64,000 bases of DNA from Salinarimonas sp046292825. GTDB taxonomy: Bacteria > Pseudomonadota > Alphaproteobacteria > Rhizobiales > Beijerinckiaceae. Position numbers and translations under genes: made by a program. Under the pieces are notes generated by a model. That model did not search any database and was not told the DNA's origin. It saw nothing but the letters and a program-made list of their open reading frames with translations. Shown piece after piece: positions 45,815-54,936 of the stretch. Numbering within the stretch: position 1 is the stretch's first letter; each line of letters starts with the position of its first letter. Location of the stretch: the NCBI RefSeq assembly GCF_046292825.1, contig NZ_JBKBQG010000025.1, positions 1-64,000 on the forward strand. Direction: 5' to 3'.

Positions 45815-45893
45815 GCCGGGCGACGAGCCCGGCACCGTCTCCGCCGTCGCAGACGTGCCGCCTGCGACGGCGCCGTGACGCGGGACCGCGTCA
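45815..45893 (-). promoter_or_regulatory. Three tandem hairpins between atpE and the b' gene
   Basis: The 102-base gap holds GCCGGGC/GCCCGGC (45815-45833), CCGTCGCAG/CTGCGACGG (45844-45870), and TGACGCGG/CCGCGTCA (45876-45893). The last of these contains the atpE stop codon. None has a T run. Such a stack could protect the upstream atpE message or reduce read-through to the b subunits, which are needed in far fewer copies than the c ring. Confidence 0.55.
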
Positions 45894-46139
45894 GACGACG
45901 AAGAGCAGAACCAGCGCGACGACGAGGCAGAAGATGCCCAGACCTTCCGCGAGCGCCGCGCCGATGAACGCGCGGGCGAACTGACCGTCGGACGCCGAGG
46001 GGTTGCGCAGCGCGCCGGAGAGGAAGTTCGCGAAGATGTTGCCGACGCCCAGAGCGGCGAGACCCATGCCGATGCAGGCGAGGCCGGCACCGAGGAACCT
46101 GTACGCGGCGCCGGTAGCGGCCAAGATTTCCGGATCCAT
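45891..46139 (-). CDS. atpE: F0F1 ATP synthase subunit c
   Basis: The 82-residue proteolipid makes up the rotor ring. It has two membrane helices (about 15-41 and 56-80) with the polar loop RNPSA at 45-49. The ion-carrying carboxylate is Glu65 in GAALAEGLGIF. The absence of the extra polar ligands of sodium types suggests proton use. It is preceded by a GGAG-type site (TCAAGGAGCAACAC). Confidence 0.97.
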   Translation of the reverse strand: MDPEILAATGAAYRFLGAGLACIGMGLAALGVGNIFANFLSGALRNPSASDGQFARAFIGAALAEGLGIFCLVVALVLLFVV

Positions 46140-46205
46140 CTGTGTTGCTCCTTGAGGAAGGTTGGGTTGTGGTGTCGTTGTGGGTTCACACGAGTGCGCC
46201 GCGCC

Positions 46206-46955
46206 TCAATGGCCGGGGTGCAGCGCGTCGTTCAGGTAGATGCAGGTGAGCACCGCGAAGACGTAGGCCTGGAGGCCCGCGACGAGGATCTCGAAGGCGA
46301 CCATCGCGAAGGTCATCAGGAGCGGCAGCGGCGCGAGGATCGCCACCACGCCGCCGGTGGCGAGCAGCGACACGATGAAGCTCGCGAACACCTTCAGCGC
46401 GATGTGGCCGGCGAGCATGTTGGCGAACAGACGCAGCGAGAGGCTGATCGGCCGCGACATGAACGAGATCACCTCGATGACGGTGATGAACGGCGCGAGC
46501 CAGCCGGGCACGCCCGACGGCACGAACAGGCCGAAGAAATGCGTCCCGTGCTTGATCACGCCGTAGACGACGACCGTGCCGATGACGAGGAGCGCGAGCG
46601 CCGCCGTGACGATGATCTGGCTCGTCACCGTGAAGGCGCCCGGCACCATGCCGAGCAGGTTCGAGCACAGGATGAAGAGGAACAGCGAGAACACGAAGGG
46701 AAAGAACTTCATGCCCTCCTTGCCCGTCGCGTCCCGCAGCATGCGGGCGGTGAACTCGTAGATGCTCTCCACGAAGGCCTGCCAGCGATCGGGGATCAGC
46801 GAGGAGTTGCGGGTCGCGAAGCTCAACAGGCCGACGATGAAGCCCACGATGAGCAGCATGTGCAGCCCGGAATTCGTGAGCGCGATCGGGGCGTCGCCGA
46901 TCGTCCCGAATCGGACGATCTCCTTGATCTCGAACTGCTCGACGGGGCTCGCCAT
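46206..46955 (-). CDS. atpB: F0F1 ATP synthase subunit a
   Basis: The 249-residue membrane subunit forms the proton half-channels against the c ring. The essential Arg lies in ISLSLRLFANMLAGH near residue 175, and further channel residues are in the final helices (LQAYVFAVLTCIYLNDALH). Five to six spans are visible. It sits between atpI and atpE in the normal F0 order; the F1 genes are not in the window, as usual for this group. Confidence 0.97.
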   Translation of the reverse strand: MASPVEQFEIKEIVRFGTIGDAPIALTNSGLHMLLIVGFIVGLLSFATRNSSLIPDRWQAFVESIYEFTARMLRDATGKEGMKFFPFVFSLFLFILCSNLLGMVPGAFTVTSQIIVTAALALLVIGTVVVYGVIKHGTHFFGLFVPSGVPGWLAPFITVIEVISFMSRPISLSLRLFANMLAGHIALKVFASFIVSLLATGGVVAILAPLPLLMTFAMVAFEILVAGLQAYVFAVLTCIYLNDALHPGH

Positions 46956-46988
46956 GATTCTCTCGGTCCTCGCAAACGCGCCGTGTCT

Positions 46989-47426
46989 TCAGGCCCTGGG
47001 CTCGTCGTCCGATCCGCGGGTCTCGTCCGCCTCGCCTTGCCCGCGCGGGGGAGTACCCGACCCGGGCTTCCGATTCAACTCCCCCGCGGCACGCAGGATG
47101 TTCAGCATGCCCGCGCAGAAGCCGAGGATCAGCCCGACCAGCATCGCCCAGGGTGTCGTTCCCGCCACCTGGTCGATCGCCCAGCCGAGCGCCGTCCCCG
47201 CGATCACGCCCGCGATGAACTCCGCGGAAAAGCGAAACGCCTTTCCGACGCCGGACATATCGGACGCCGCTCGGGAAGAGCCCCCACCGCCGCCGTCGCG
47301 CCTGGCTTCTGCCTCGCCGAGGCGCGCGCGGAGACGGTCGAGCCTCGCGGACAGATCGGCTTCGTCGTCGGAACCGGACTGATTTTTCTTCTCGCCCCCG
47401 TCTCGCCGATCAGTCGGATCGCCCAT
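46989..47426 (-). CDS. atpI: ATP synthase-associated protein AtpI
   Basis: The 145-residue protein has a long polar N-terminus (about 1-60, rich in Asp, Glu and Arg with a GGGGGSS stretch) and two membrane helices at about 65-115 (FSAEFIAGVIAGTALGWAIDQ; PWAMLVGLILGFCAGMLN). AtpI-type proteins help assemble the c ring. ATG 47426 (MGDPTDRR) is chosen over an earlier ATG because it gives the family-like start. A strong promoter lies 70-100 bases upstream. Confidence 0.9.
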   Translation of the reverse strand: MGDPTDRRDGGEKKNQSGSDDEADLSARLDRLRARLGEAEARRDGGGGGSSRAASDMSGVGKAFRFSAEFIAGVIAGTALGWAIDQVAGTTPWAMLVGLILGFCAGMLNILRAAGELNRKPGSGTPPRGQGEADETRGSDDEPRA

Positions 47427-47498
47427 TGCGGATCGCCCGTTCGCCGTCCGGCGGGTTGCGTGAGGAGAAGCAGCAGTCAAGCCCCGAAAGCCGGGCGC

Positions 47499-47527
47499 AC
47501 CATATTTGCGGGGGTGCCCCCTGTCAA
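47499..47527 (-). promoter_or_regulatory. Promoter of the F0 ATP synthase operon
   Basis: On the minus strand TTGACA (47527-47522) and TATGGT (47504-47499) are separated by exactly 17 bases. This is the best sigma-70-type promoter in the window. The spacer contains GGGGGCACCCCC, a near-palindrome. It lies between the smc stop and the atpI start, so the atp operon does not depend on read-through from smc. Confidence 0.8.
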
Positions 47528-47612
47528 GGACGCTCGCGCTTGCGATAAATCTCTGATTTCGTTGAGGAAACGCCGAATTTGACCCGTCGACGCGTCGCGC
47601 CTTCCGACGAAA

Positions 47613-50600
47613 TCACGAGGCCTCGCGCAGCCGCTCGGCGCGCTCGAGGTCGACGGAGACGAGCTGGGAGACGCCGCGCTCGACCATGGTCACCCCGTAG
47701 AGGCGGTCCATGCGGGCCATCGTGATGGGATTGTGGGTGATCACGAGGAAGCGCGTCGCGGTGCGCGCGGCCATGTCGTCGAGGAGCGCGCAATAGCGCT
47801 CGACATTCGCGTCGTCGAGCGGCGCGTCGACCTCGTCGAGCACGCAGATCGGCGAGGGGTTCGTGAGGAAGACCGCGAAGATCAGGGCGGTCGCGGTCAA
47901 GGCCTGCTCGCCGCCCGAGAGCAGCGTCATCGTCTGCGGCTTCTTGCCCGGGGGGCGCGCGAGGATCTCGAGGCCGGCCTCGAGCGGGTCGTCCGAATCG
48001 ACGAGGGTCAATTCCGCCGTGCCGCCGCCGAAGAGCGTGGTGAACAGCCCCCGGAAATGCCCGTTCACCACCTCGAAGGCGGCCAGCAGCCGCTCGCGCC
48101 CCTCGCGATTGAGGTTGTGGATCGCCCCGCGCAGGCGCTTGATCGCCTCGACGAGGTCGTCGCGCTCGGACACGAGGCCGGAGCGTTTGGCGTCGATCTC
48201 GGCGAGCTCCTCCTCCGCGCGCAGGTTGACGGCGCCGAGCCGCTCGCGATCGGCCTTGAGGCCGAGGAGCCGCTCTTCGGACGGCGCGCCCTCCGGCAAC
48301 GCGTCGCCGGGCGCGAGCCCCGCGAGCGCGTAGAGGCCGACGACGTCCGTCTCGAAGGTCTCGCGCACCGCCCGCGCATGGGCGGCGAGCCGCTCGGCCT
48401 GCGCCTGGGCGCGCGCGTCCGCGCCCGCCGCCGCCTCGCGCGCGGCGGAGAGCGCGTCGAGCGCCGCGCGGGCGGCCTTGTCGGTCGCCGCCGCCAGGCT
48501 CTCGCCCTCCGCGAGCCGGTCCGCCGCCTCGCGCTGCGCCGCCTCCGCCGCCGCGATGTCGCGGGCGAGGGCGCGCTTGCGCATCTCGAAATCGTCGGGC
48601 GCCGCCTCGATCGCGAGCCGCTCCTCCTCGATCTCGGCGAGACGCTCGGCGATGTCTTCGAGGGCGGCGGCGGCGCGCCCGCGCCGGCTCTCCCAGCTCT
48701 CGATCTCGGCGGCGATCGCCGCGCGCCGACGCTGCGCGATCTCGGTCTCGCGGGCGAGGCCGTCGAGCGCGGCGCGGGCCTCCGCCGCCTCGGCGCGGGC
48801 CTCCCCGAGGCTCGCGCGGGTCTCCGCGAGCGTGCGCTCCAGACTGTCGGCGGGCTCGAGCTCGGCGAGCGCCTCGGCCGCCTCCTCCGCCCGCTCGCGC
48901 GCGTCGGCGAGCTCCTCCTCGGCGCGCGCCAGCGCCTCCGCGAGGCTCGCGCGGCGCGTCGCGATCTCGGCCGCGCGGCGCTCGGCGGAGGTCGACGCCT
49001 CGCGGGCCCGATCGAGGGCGGTGCGGGCGAGGCGGACCTCCTCGAGGGTGCGCGTCTCGAGGCCCGCGGCGTTGCGCGCGGCGGTCTGGACGCGGTCGAG
49101 ATCGGCGCGGGCGCGATCGGCGGCCTCCCGCGCGGCCTCGGCCTGCGCCTCGAGCGTGCCGAGCCGGTTGCGCTCGGCGAGCCGCCGCGCCGCCGCCGAC
49201 GGCGCCTCCGCCGCCGCGACGTATCCGTCCCAGCGCCACAGGTCGCCGGCCTGGCTGACGAGCCTCTGGCCCGGACGCAGGCGCCCGCGCAGGCGCTCGC
49301 CGTCGGCGGGATCGACGAGGCCGATCTGGGCGAGGCGCCGCGCGAGGGCGGCGGGCCCGCCGACCCGGTCGGCGAGGCTGGGCACGCCGTCCGGCAGCGG
49401 CGGATCGGGCTGCGGCGGGTCGATCGCGATCCAGCGCGTCGGCGCGGCCGGGTCGGCGGAGGCGTCGAGATCCTCGCCGAGCGCGGCGGCGAGCGCCGTC
49501 TCGAACCCGCTCTCGACGCTCACCGCGTCGATCAGGGCGGGAAAGCCGCCCGCGCCCGCGGGCGCGAACAGGGTCGCGAGCGTGCGCGCCTCGGTCTCGA
49601 GCCTTTGCGCCGCCCGCTCGGCCTCGGCCAGCGGCGTGCGGGCGCGCGCCTCGGCCTCGCGGGCGCGGGCGAGGAGCGCGCGCGCCTCCGAGGCCCGGGT
49701 CTCGGCGTCGGCGAGCGCCTCCTCGGCGGCCTCGCGGGCGGCGAGGAGGGGCTCGAGATCGGCCGGCACGGAGGCGTCCAGCGCCGCGCGCTCGCGGGCG
49801 ATCCGCTCGACCTCTCCGGAGAAGCGGGCGAGGCGGGCGCGCTCGGCCTCCGCCGTGCGGGCGAGGGCGGCGGCGCGGGCGGAGGCGTCGGCGGCGGCAC
49901 GCTGCGCCTCGGCAAAGGCGGCTTCGGCGGTCGCGAGCGCCGCGCTCGCGGCGGCGAGACGCTCCTGCGCCGCCGGGCGCGCGCCGTCGTCGTCGGCGGC
50001 GTCGACGAGCTCGGCCCGCTCGGCCTCGAGCCGGGCGAGGCTCTCGGCGGCGTCGCGGGCGAGCGCCTCCTGGCGCACGCGCTCGCCGGCGAGATCGCGG
50101 GCGCGGCGCTCGAGGCCGGCCGCACGCTCGCGAATGCGGGTCTCCTCGCCCTCCAGCGCGGTGCGGGCGACGACCAATCGTTGCAGCGCCTGCGCGGCGC
50201 TCGCCTGGCTCTCGCGCAGGCTCGGCAGCGCGTGGGCCGCGATCGCCTGCTCGCGCGCCGCCTTCGCTTGCTCGGCGGCACGATCGGCGACAGCGCTCGT
50301 GCGGGCGCGGGCCTCGGCCGCCGCTTCCTCCGCCTCGCGCGCCGCCGCCGCGTGGCCCACGAGCTGGACGAGCGCCTCGAGCCGGCGGATCTCCGCCTGC
50401 ACCGCCCGGTAGCGCGCGGCCTGCCGGCTCTGCCGGCGCAGCCCCTCGACCTGTCCGTCGAGGGAGGAGAGCACGTCCTCGACGCGCAGGAGGTTGTCCT
50501 CCGCCGCCTTGAGCCGCAATTCCGCCTCGTGGCGGCGGGCATGCAGGCCCGCGATGCCGGCGGCGTCCTCCAGGATGCGCCGGCGCGCCTGGGGTTTGGC

Positions 50601-51062
50601 CGCGATGATCTCGGAGATCTGCCCCTGCCGCACGAGCGCCGCCGAGCGCGCGCCCGTCGCGGCGTCGGCGAACAGGAGCTGCACGTCGCGCGCGCGCACC
50701 TCGCGCCCGTTGATGCGATAGGTCGAGCCCGCCTCGCGCTCGATACGGCGGGAGATCTCGAGGTGGTCGGCGTCGTTGAAGGCGGCGGGCGCGGTGCGGG
50801 CGGCATTGTCGAGCCGCACCAGGACCTCGGCATGGTTGCGCGAGGGGCGCGAGCCGGAGCCCGCGAAGATGACGTCGTCCATGCCGGACGCGCGCATCGC
50901 CTTGTACGAATTCTCGCCCATGACCCAGCGCAGGGCCTCGACGAGGTTCGACTTGCCGCAGCCGTTCGGCCCCACGATGCCGGTCAGGCCCGGCTCGATC
51001 GCGATCTCGGTCGGCTCGAGAAAGGTCTTGAAGCCGACGATCCGCAGCCCGGTCAGATGCAC
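47613..51062 (-). CDS. smc: Chromosome segregation ATPase SMC
   Basis: SMC, with ScpA and ScpB, organises and separates chromosomes. The 1149-residue protein shows Walker A GPNGCGKSNLVEALRWVMG at about 31-49, a signature LSGGEQALTATAL near 1055, and Walker B PICVLDEVDAPLDDANVERY near 1080. Two very long Ala/Glu/Arg-rich coiled coils flank a hinge at about 485-610. The frame is intact despite extreme GC and low-complexity coil sequence. The dsbA-like gene lies upstream on the same strand, a common Rhizobiales order, but here 312 bases with a repeat intervene. Confidence 0.97.
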   Translation of the reverse strand: MHLTGLRIVGFKTFLEPTEIAIEPGLTGIVGPNGCGKSNLVEALRWVMGENSYKAMRASGMDDVIFAGSGSRPSRNHAEVLVRLDNAARTAPAAFNDADHLEISRRIEREAGSTYRINGREVRARDVQLLFADAATGARSAALVRQGQISEIIAAKPQARRRILEDAAGIAGLHARRHEAELRLKAAEDNLLRVEDVLSSLDGQVEGLRRQSRQAARYRAVQAEIRRLEALVQLVGHAAAAREAEEAAAEARARTSAVADRAAEQAKAAREQAIAAHALPSLRESQASAAQALQRLVVARTALEGEETRIRERAAGLERRARDLAGERVRQEALARDAAESLARLEAERAELVDAADDDGARPAAQERLAAASAALATAEAAFAEAQRAAADASARAAALARTAEAERARLARFSGEVERIARERAALDASVPADLEPLLAAREAAEEALADAETRASEARALLARAREAEARARTPLAEAERAAQRLETEARTLATLFAPAGAGGFPALIDAVSVESGFETALAAALGEDLDASADPAAPTRWIAIDPPQPDPPLPDGVPSLADRVGGPAALARRLAQIGLVDPADGERLRGRLRPGQRLVSQAGDLWRWDGYVAAAEAPSAAARRLAERNRLGTLEAQAEAAREAADRARADLDRVQTAARNAAGLETRTLEEVRLARTALDRAREASTSAERRAAEIATRRASLAEALARAEEELADARERAEEAAEALAELEPADSLERTLAETRASLGEARAEAAEARAALDGLARETEIAQRRRAAIAAEIESWESRRGRAAAALEDIAERLAEIEEERLAIEAAPDDFEMRKRALARDIAAAEAAQREAADRLAEGESLAAATDKAARAALDALSAAREAAAGADARAQAQAERLAAHARAVRETFETDVVGLYALAGLAPGDALPEGAPSEERLLGLKADRERLGAVNLRAEEELAEIDAKRSGLVSERDDLVEAIKRLRGAIHNLNREGRERLLAAFEVVNGHFRGLFTTLFGGGTAELTLVDSDDPLEAGLEILARPPGKKPQTMTLLSGGEQALTATALIFAVFLTNPSPICVLDEVDAPLDDANVERYCALLDDMAARTATRFLVITHNPITMARMDRLYGVTMVERGVSQLVSVDLERAERLREAS

Positions 51063-51082
51063 GCGCCGCCTCCTCGATCACC

Positions 51083-51297
51083 CCTCTCCTTCCCCTCAGG
51101 GGAAGGTGGCCCGGCGGCGAAGCCGACGGGTCGGATGGGGTCCTTCGCAGCGAAGCTGCGAAGGGGCGTCGTCCTAGAGCGCCTTACGTACGGAGAAGCC
51201 CAACGCCCCTTCGCTCCTTCGGGTCGAAAGACCCCATCCGTCTCCGACCCCTGTTCGGGGTCGGAGCCACCTTCCCCTGAGGGGAAGGAGAAGGGGC
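51083..51297. repeat. Type II-like palindromic repeat, longer variant (copy 4)
   Basis: The ends CTCCTTCCCCTCAGGGGAAGG and CCTTCCCCTGAGGGGAAGGAG (palindromic, cited by 51086-51106 and 51270-51290) enclose GGTGGCC, a GGTCGGATGGGG arm and its complement CCCCATCCG, and hairpins around TTCGCAGCGAAGCTGCGAA. It fills almost all of the 312 bases between smc and the dsbA-like gene. Its end sequence is shared with the terminal repeats of the type I elements at 5877 and 7160. Confidence 0.75.
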
Positions 51298-51374
51298 GTG
51301 CCGTCACGCGGACGCCGAACTCGACGCGACGGGCCCTCGGTCGATCACCCGGCGAGGCGGCGCGCGGCGTCGGC

Positions 51375-51989
51375 TCAGCTCGGCAGCAGCGGCTGGACGA
51401 TCGCGTCGAACTCGGCGATGGTGAGCGCACCGGAGCGCCTCTCCCCGTTGAAGAAGAAGGTCGGCGTCGAGTTGACGCCCAGCGCGGCACCGCGCTCGCG
51501 CACGTCGTTCACCGCATCGAAAAGCGTCTGGTCACGCAAGCAGGATTCGAATCTTTCCTGTGAGAAACCCGCCTGGCGCATCAGATTCGAGAGCGCGTCG
51601 AGGGGGCGCTCGGCGAAAGCCCATTGCCGCTGGGTCTCGAACAGGAGGTCCGAGATCGGATAGAACCGGTCCTCCTCGCAGCGCGCGAGCATGAAGCCCG
51701 CGGTGGCGAGCGGATCGAGCGGGAATTCGCGCAGCGCGTAGCGGATCTTGCCCGTGTCGATATAGGTCGCCTTCACGTGCGGGAAGGTCTCGGCGTGATA
51801 GCGCGCGCAGAAGCTGCAGGTGAGGGAGGCGTATTCGATCACCGTCACCGGCGCGTCCTCGGCGCCCATCCAGACGTCCCCGAGCGGACCCTCCTCCTCC
51901 AGCGACTGGGCGCGGGCGAGGCGCGGCGACACGAGCGGTGCGAGGCCGGCTCCTGCGAGAAGGGAGAGGGCGGTGCGACGCGTGAACAT
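51375..51989 (-). CDS. DsbA-family periplasmic thiol oxidoreductase
   Basis: The 204-residue protein has a signal peptide with a twin-arginine-like start (FTRRTALSLLAGAGLAPLV, cleaved after ARA) and a thioredoxin fold. The active site CSFC follows VIEYASLT at about residue 60, a helical insert follows, and the cis-Pro is in VNSTPTFFFNG. It resembles DsbA/Com1-type proteins that form disulfides in exported proteins. ATG 51989 places the signal peptide correctly; the upstream open frame has no signal. Confidence 0.92.
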   Translation of the reverse strand: MFTRRTALSLLAGAGLAPLVSPRLARAQSLEEEGPLGDVWMGAEDAPVTVIEYASLTCSFCARYHAETFPHVKATYIDTGKIRYALREFPLDPLATAGFMLARCEEDRFYPISDLLFETQRQWAFAERPLDALSNLMRQAGFSQERFESCLRDQTLFDAVNDVRERGAALGVNSTPTFFFNGERRSGALTIAEFDAIVQPLLPS

Positions 51990-52185
51990 GGCAGTCTCGA
52001 GCTCCTGGGGCGAGCGGGTCTTCGGGCGATCGCTCCTGCAAGCGATCGGTCGGTGCGGCGAGCGGCCCGCCGGGCGGCGGACGACGCTCATGTGGGGTGT
52101 CGCCGGCGCGACGGCTAGCCCGCGTTCTCGTGGCGAGACGAGGGCGATCCGATCGCGCGGCGAACGCGGTCGCGCCCGACCGGCT

Positions 52186-52938
52186 TCATCGGGCCGCATC
52201 GCTGCGGGCGGCGCCGAGGATGCGGCCGGGCTTGCCGTCGACGCTCTCCTGGACGAGGACGACGTGGAAATCGCCGCGCCCGGAGAGAGGCACGGTCAGC
52301 CGGCTCTCGGCGCCGTCCCAGGCGCCGACCTCGGCCATCGCGCGCACGACGTTGACGTATCGGGCGTGGCGGCCGGCATTCTCGCCGCGGCCGATCTCGA
52401 CATCGGCCTGCGCCATCACCGCCATCAGCCAGATCTGCGCGGGCGCCCGCGAGGGGGCCTGCGCGGCGGCGCCGTCGCCGATGCGGATCTGGGCCTGCCC
52501 GCCGCTCACCGACACGGAGACGGGCACCGGCAGCGCCCCGCCGCGCGGCTCGGCCGCCGCGATCGTCCGGGCCACCTCGTTGCGCTTCGAGCCGATGCAG
52601 GCGAGCGTGCCGTTCACCACCATCTGCGGCGTGAACACCTTGCGGTCGCCGCGCGCGTCGGCATAGGCGCGCTGGCGGGCGGTGTGGTCGGGATGGGCGA
52701 GGGTGTCGGCCCAGCCGAGATAATCCCAGTAATCGACCGGCAGCGTCAGCGCGAGGATGCCGGGATCCTGGGCGAGCTCGAGCAGCTTCTCGTCGGCGGG
52801 CGGGCAGGAGGCGCAGGCCTGGCTGGTATAGAGCTCGACGACCGCGCGCGGCGGCGCCTCGATCCCGATGGCGCGGGCGGCGCTCGGGACGGCGAATACG
52901 AGGATTGCGGCGGTCGCCAGGGCGAGGATCGGGTTCAT
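52186..52938 (-). CDS. DUF1223 secreted thioredoxin-like protein
   Basis: The 250-residue exported protein has a signal peptide (residues 1-23, cleaved after ARA) and an N-terminal thioredoxin-like segment VVELYTSQACASCPPADEKL with a CASC motif at about 42-45. It continues with PVDYWDYLGWADTLAHPDHTARQRAYA and FTPQMVVNG, all hallmark blocks of DUF1223. Function is not established; redox or metal handling in the periplasm is plausible. Confidence 0.9.
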   Translation of the reverse strand: MNPILALATAAILVFAVPSAARAIGIEAPPRAVVELYTSQACASCPPADEKLLELAQDPGILALTLPVDYWDYLGWADTLAHPDHTARQRAYADARGDRKVFTPQMVVNGTLACIGSKRNEVARTIAAAEPRGGALPVPVSVSVSGGQAQIRIGDGAAAQAPSRAPAQIWLMAVMAQADVEIGRGENAGRHARYVNVVRAMAEVGAWDGAESRLTVPLSGRGDFHVVLVQESVDGKPGRILGAARSDAAR

Positions 52939-52996
52939 ACAAACGGTTTAAGCATGCCGCGGGCGCTCGCGGAACTCACGTTGCCGCGAGAGGCGC

Positions 52997-54292
52997 TCAC
53001 GCAGTCGCGATCGGATCGCCGCCGGCATCGGTCTCGGACCTGCGCCCGAAGGCGCCGGCGGTCGCGAGCCGCGCGATCGCCTCGCCATCGAGACCGAGCG
53101 CGCGCGCGAGGATCGCGTCGCGATCGGCGTCGAGGCGCGGCGGGGCGCGCTCGTAGGAGACGGGCGTCGCCGAAAGCTTCAACGGATTGCCGAGGAGGCG
53201 CAGGTCCGGCCCGCCGACGGGGGAGGGCATCGCGATGACCATCTCGCGCGCGATCGTGTGCGGATCCTCGAGCGCCTGCGCCACGCTCGCGACGGGTCCG
53301 GACGGCACCGCGACCGCGTTGAGCCGCTCGACCCATTCGCCGACGCGCGCCCTCGCGATCACCGGCGCGACGCGCGCGTTCATCGCGTCGAGATTGGCGA
53401 GCCGCCCGGAATTGTCGCGACACAGCGGGTCGTCGGCGAGTTCGGGCAGGCCGAGCGTCTCGCAGAAACGCCGGAATTGGCCATTGTTGCCGACCGCCAC
53501 CACGAGATGCCCGTCCGCCGCCTCGTAGGTCTGGTAGGGCGCGATGTTCGGGTGGCGGTTGCCGAGCCGGCGCGGCGCGCGGCCCGAGACGAGGTAGTTC
53601 GTCGCCGCGTTGACGAGCCAGGAGATCTGCGTGTCGTAGAGCGACACTTCGAGGAACTGCCCCTCGCCCGTCGCGTCGCGATGCCGCAGGGCGGCGAGGA
53701 TGCCGACGACGGCGTACATCCCGCACATCAGATCGGAGATGCCGACCCCGACCTTCATCGGCGCGCCGTCGGGCTCGCCCGTGAGATCCATGATCCCGCC
53801 CATCGCCTGGACGAGGAAATCGTAGCCGATCCGGTCGGAATACGGCCCCTCGTGGCCGAAGCCGGTGATCGAGCACCAGACGAGATCGGGCTTGACCGCG
53901 CGCAGCGCTTCGTAGTCGAGCCCGCGCCGGGCGAGGTCGCCGGGCTTGTAGTTCTCCACCACCACGTCCGACACCCGCGCGAGGTCGCGCACGAGGGCGG
54001 CGCCCGCCTCGCTGGCGAGGTCGATCGCGATCGAGCCCTTGTTGCGGTTGGCCGCGAGATAATAGGCGGAGAGCTCGGTCGGCGCGCCGGCCTCGTCGGC
54101 GACGAAGGGCGGCCCCCAGGCGCGGGTGTCGTCGCCGGTGCCCGGCCGCTCGACCTTGATCACCTCCGCGCCGAGATCGCCGAGGAGCTGCGTCGCGCTC
54201 GGGCCCGCGAGCACGCGGGTGAGGTCGAGGACGCGCAGGCCCGCGAGGCTGCGGGTTTTCGGATCGGGGCTCGTCTCGGCAGTCTCGCGCAT
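52997..54292 (-). CDS. CaiB/BaiF (class III) CoA-transferase, second copy
   Basis: The 431-residue protein has class III CoA-transferase signatures LRVLDLTRVLAGPSATQLL, DLGAEVIKVERPG, NRNKGSIAIDL and a catalytic Asp in SDRIGYDFLVQAMGG near 165. It is clearly homologous to the transferase at 33.4-34.6 kb, sharing the NYLVSGRAP..GN.HPNI.PYQ block. It starts at ATG 54292 with a short polar lead (RETAETSPDP). The neighbours are unrelated (DUF1223, DUF2948-hisD), so its acid substrate cannot be inferred from context. Confidence 0.9.
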   Translation of the reverse strand: MRETAETSPDPKTRSLAGLRVLDLTRVLAGPSATQLLGDLGAEVIKVERPGTGDDTRAWGPPFVADEAGAPTELSAYYLAANRNKGSIAIDLASEAGAALVRDLARVSDVVVENYKPGDLARRGLDYEALRAVKPDLVWCSITGFGHEGPYSDRIGYDFLVQAMGGIMDLTGEPDGAPMKVGVGISDLMCGMYAVVGILAALRHRDATGEGQFLEVSLYDTQISWLVNAATNYLVSGRAPRRLGNRHPNIAPYQTYEAADGHLVVAVGNNGQFRRFCETLGLPELADDPLCRDNSGRLANLDAMNARVAPVIARARVGEWVERLNAVAVPSGPVASVAQALEDPHTIAREMVIAMPSPVGGPDLRLLGNPLKLSATPVSYERAPPRLDADRDAILARALGLDGEAIARLATAGAFGRRSETDAGGDPIATA

Positions 54293-54459
54293 GAGGGCTC
54301 GCTCGCTCGCGGGAGGGGGCGCCGATCCTCTAGCGCGGTGGGGGACGTTGGGGAAGGCGTGCGGATCGCGCAGCCGGCTTGCGTGGCGGGGCGGTTGCAG
54401 GACGCGCTCGGCCTCTCTACGTAAAGGCCTGCGGAAACAGACAAGCGGCACGACACGCC

Positions 54460-54936
54460 ATGGACCTCCTCAAGCTCGTCGCCTTCGACGAGGAAGACCT
54501 CGCCGTCATCTCCGCCCATCTGCAGGATGCGGCCCTGCGGGTCGAGGACCTCGCCTTTCTCCCGAAGGAGCGGCGCTTCGCGCTGTGCGCGCGGCGGTTC
54601 GACTGGACCTGCGACCTCGGCGAGCCGCCCCGGCGGCGCCTCACGGGCCTGCATTTCGACAACGTCACCGCCGTTCGCTGCAAGAACATGGACCAGAGCC
54701 GCAAGGACCAGGTCCTCAATCTCCTCGCGGTCACCTTCGAGCCGGCGAGCGCGCCCTCGGGCGCGGTGACGCTGATCTTCTCGGAGGATCGCGCGCTGCG
54801 GCTCGAGGTCGAGTGCATCGAGGCGCAGATGAAGGACATGGGGCCGGTCTGGGAGGTCGAGAGCCGTCCCTGCCACGAGATCGAGGCGGAGATCGAGGCC
54901 GACGCCGCGCCCGCCCGCACGGCGGAGCGTCGCTGA
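54460..54936 (+). CDS. DUF2948 family protein upstream of hisD
   Basis: The 158-residue protein shows the DUF2948 blocks LLAFDEEDL-like LVAFDEEDLAVISAHLQDA at the start, FLPKERRFAL, RFDWTC and VLNLLAVTFEP. The family is restricted to alphaproteobacteria and commonly precedes hisD. Its function is unknown. Its stop overlaps the hisD start by one base (TGATG), so translation is coupled. Confidence 0.9.
   Translation: MDLLKLVAFDEEDLAVISAHLQDAALRVEDLAFLPKERRFALCARRFDWTCDLGEPPRRRLTGLHFDNVTAVRCKNMDQSRKDQVLNLLAVTFEPASAPSGAVTLIFSEDRALRLEVECIEAQMKDMGPVWEVESRPCHEIEAEIEADAAPARTAERR

Noticed and set aside
47733..51563. A 1276-codon open frame antisense to smc
   Set aside because: It mirrors the smc coiled-coil codons; no domain is visible, and smc is unmistakable on the other strand.
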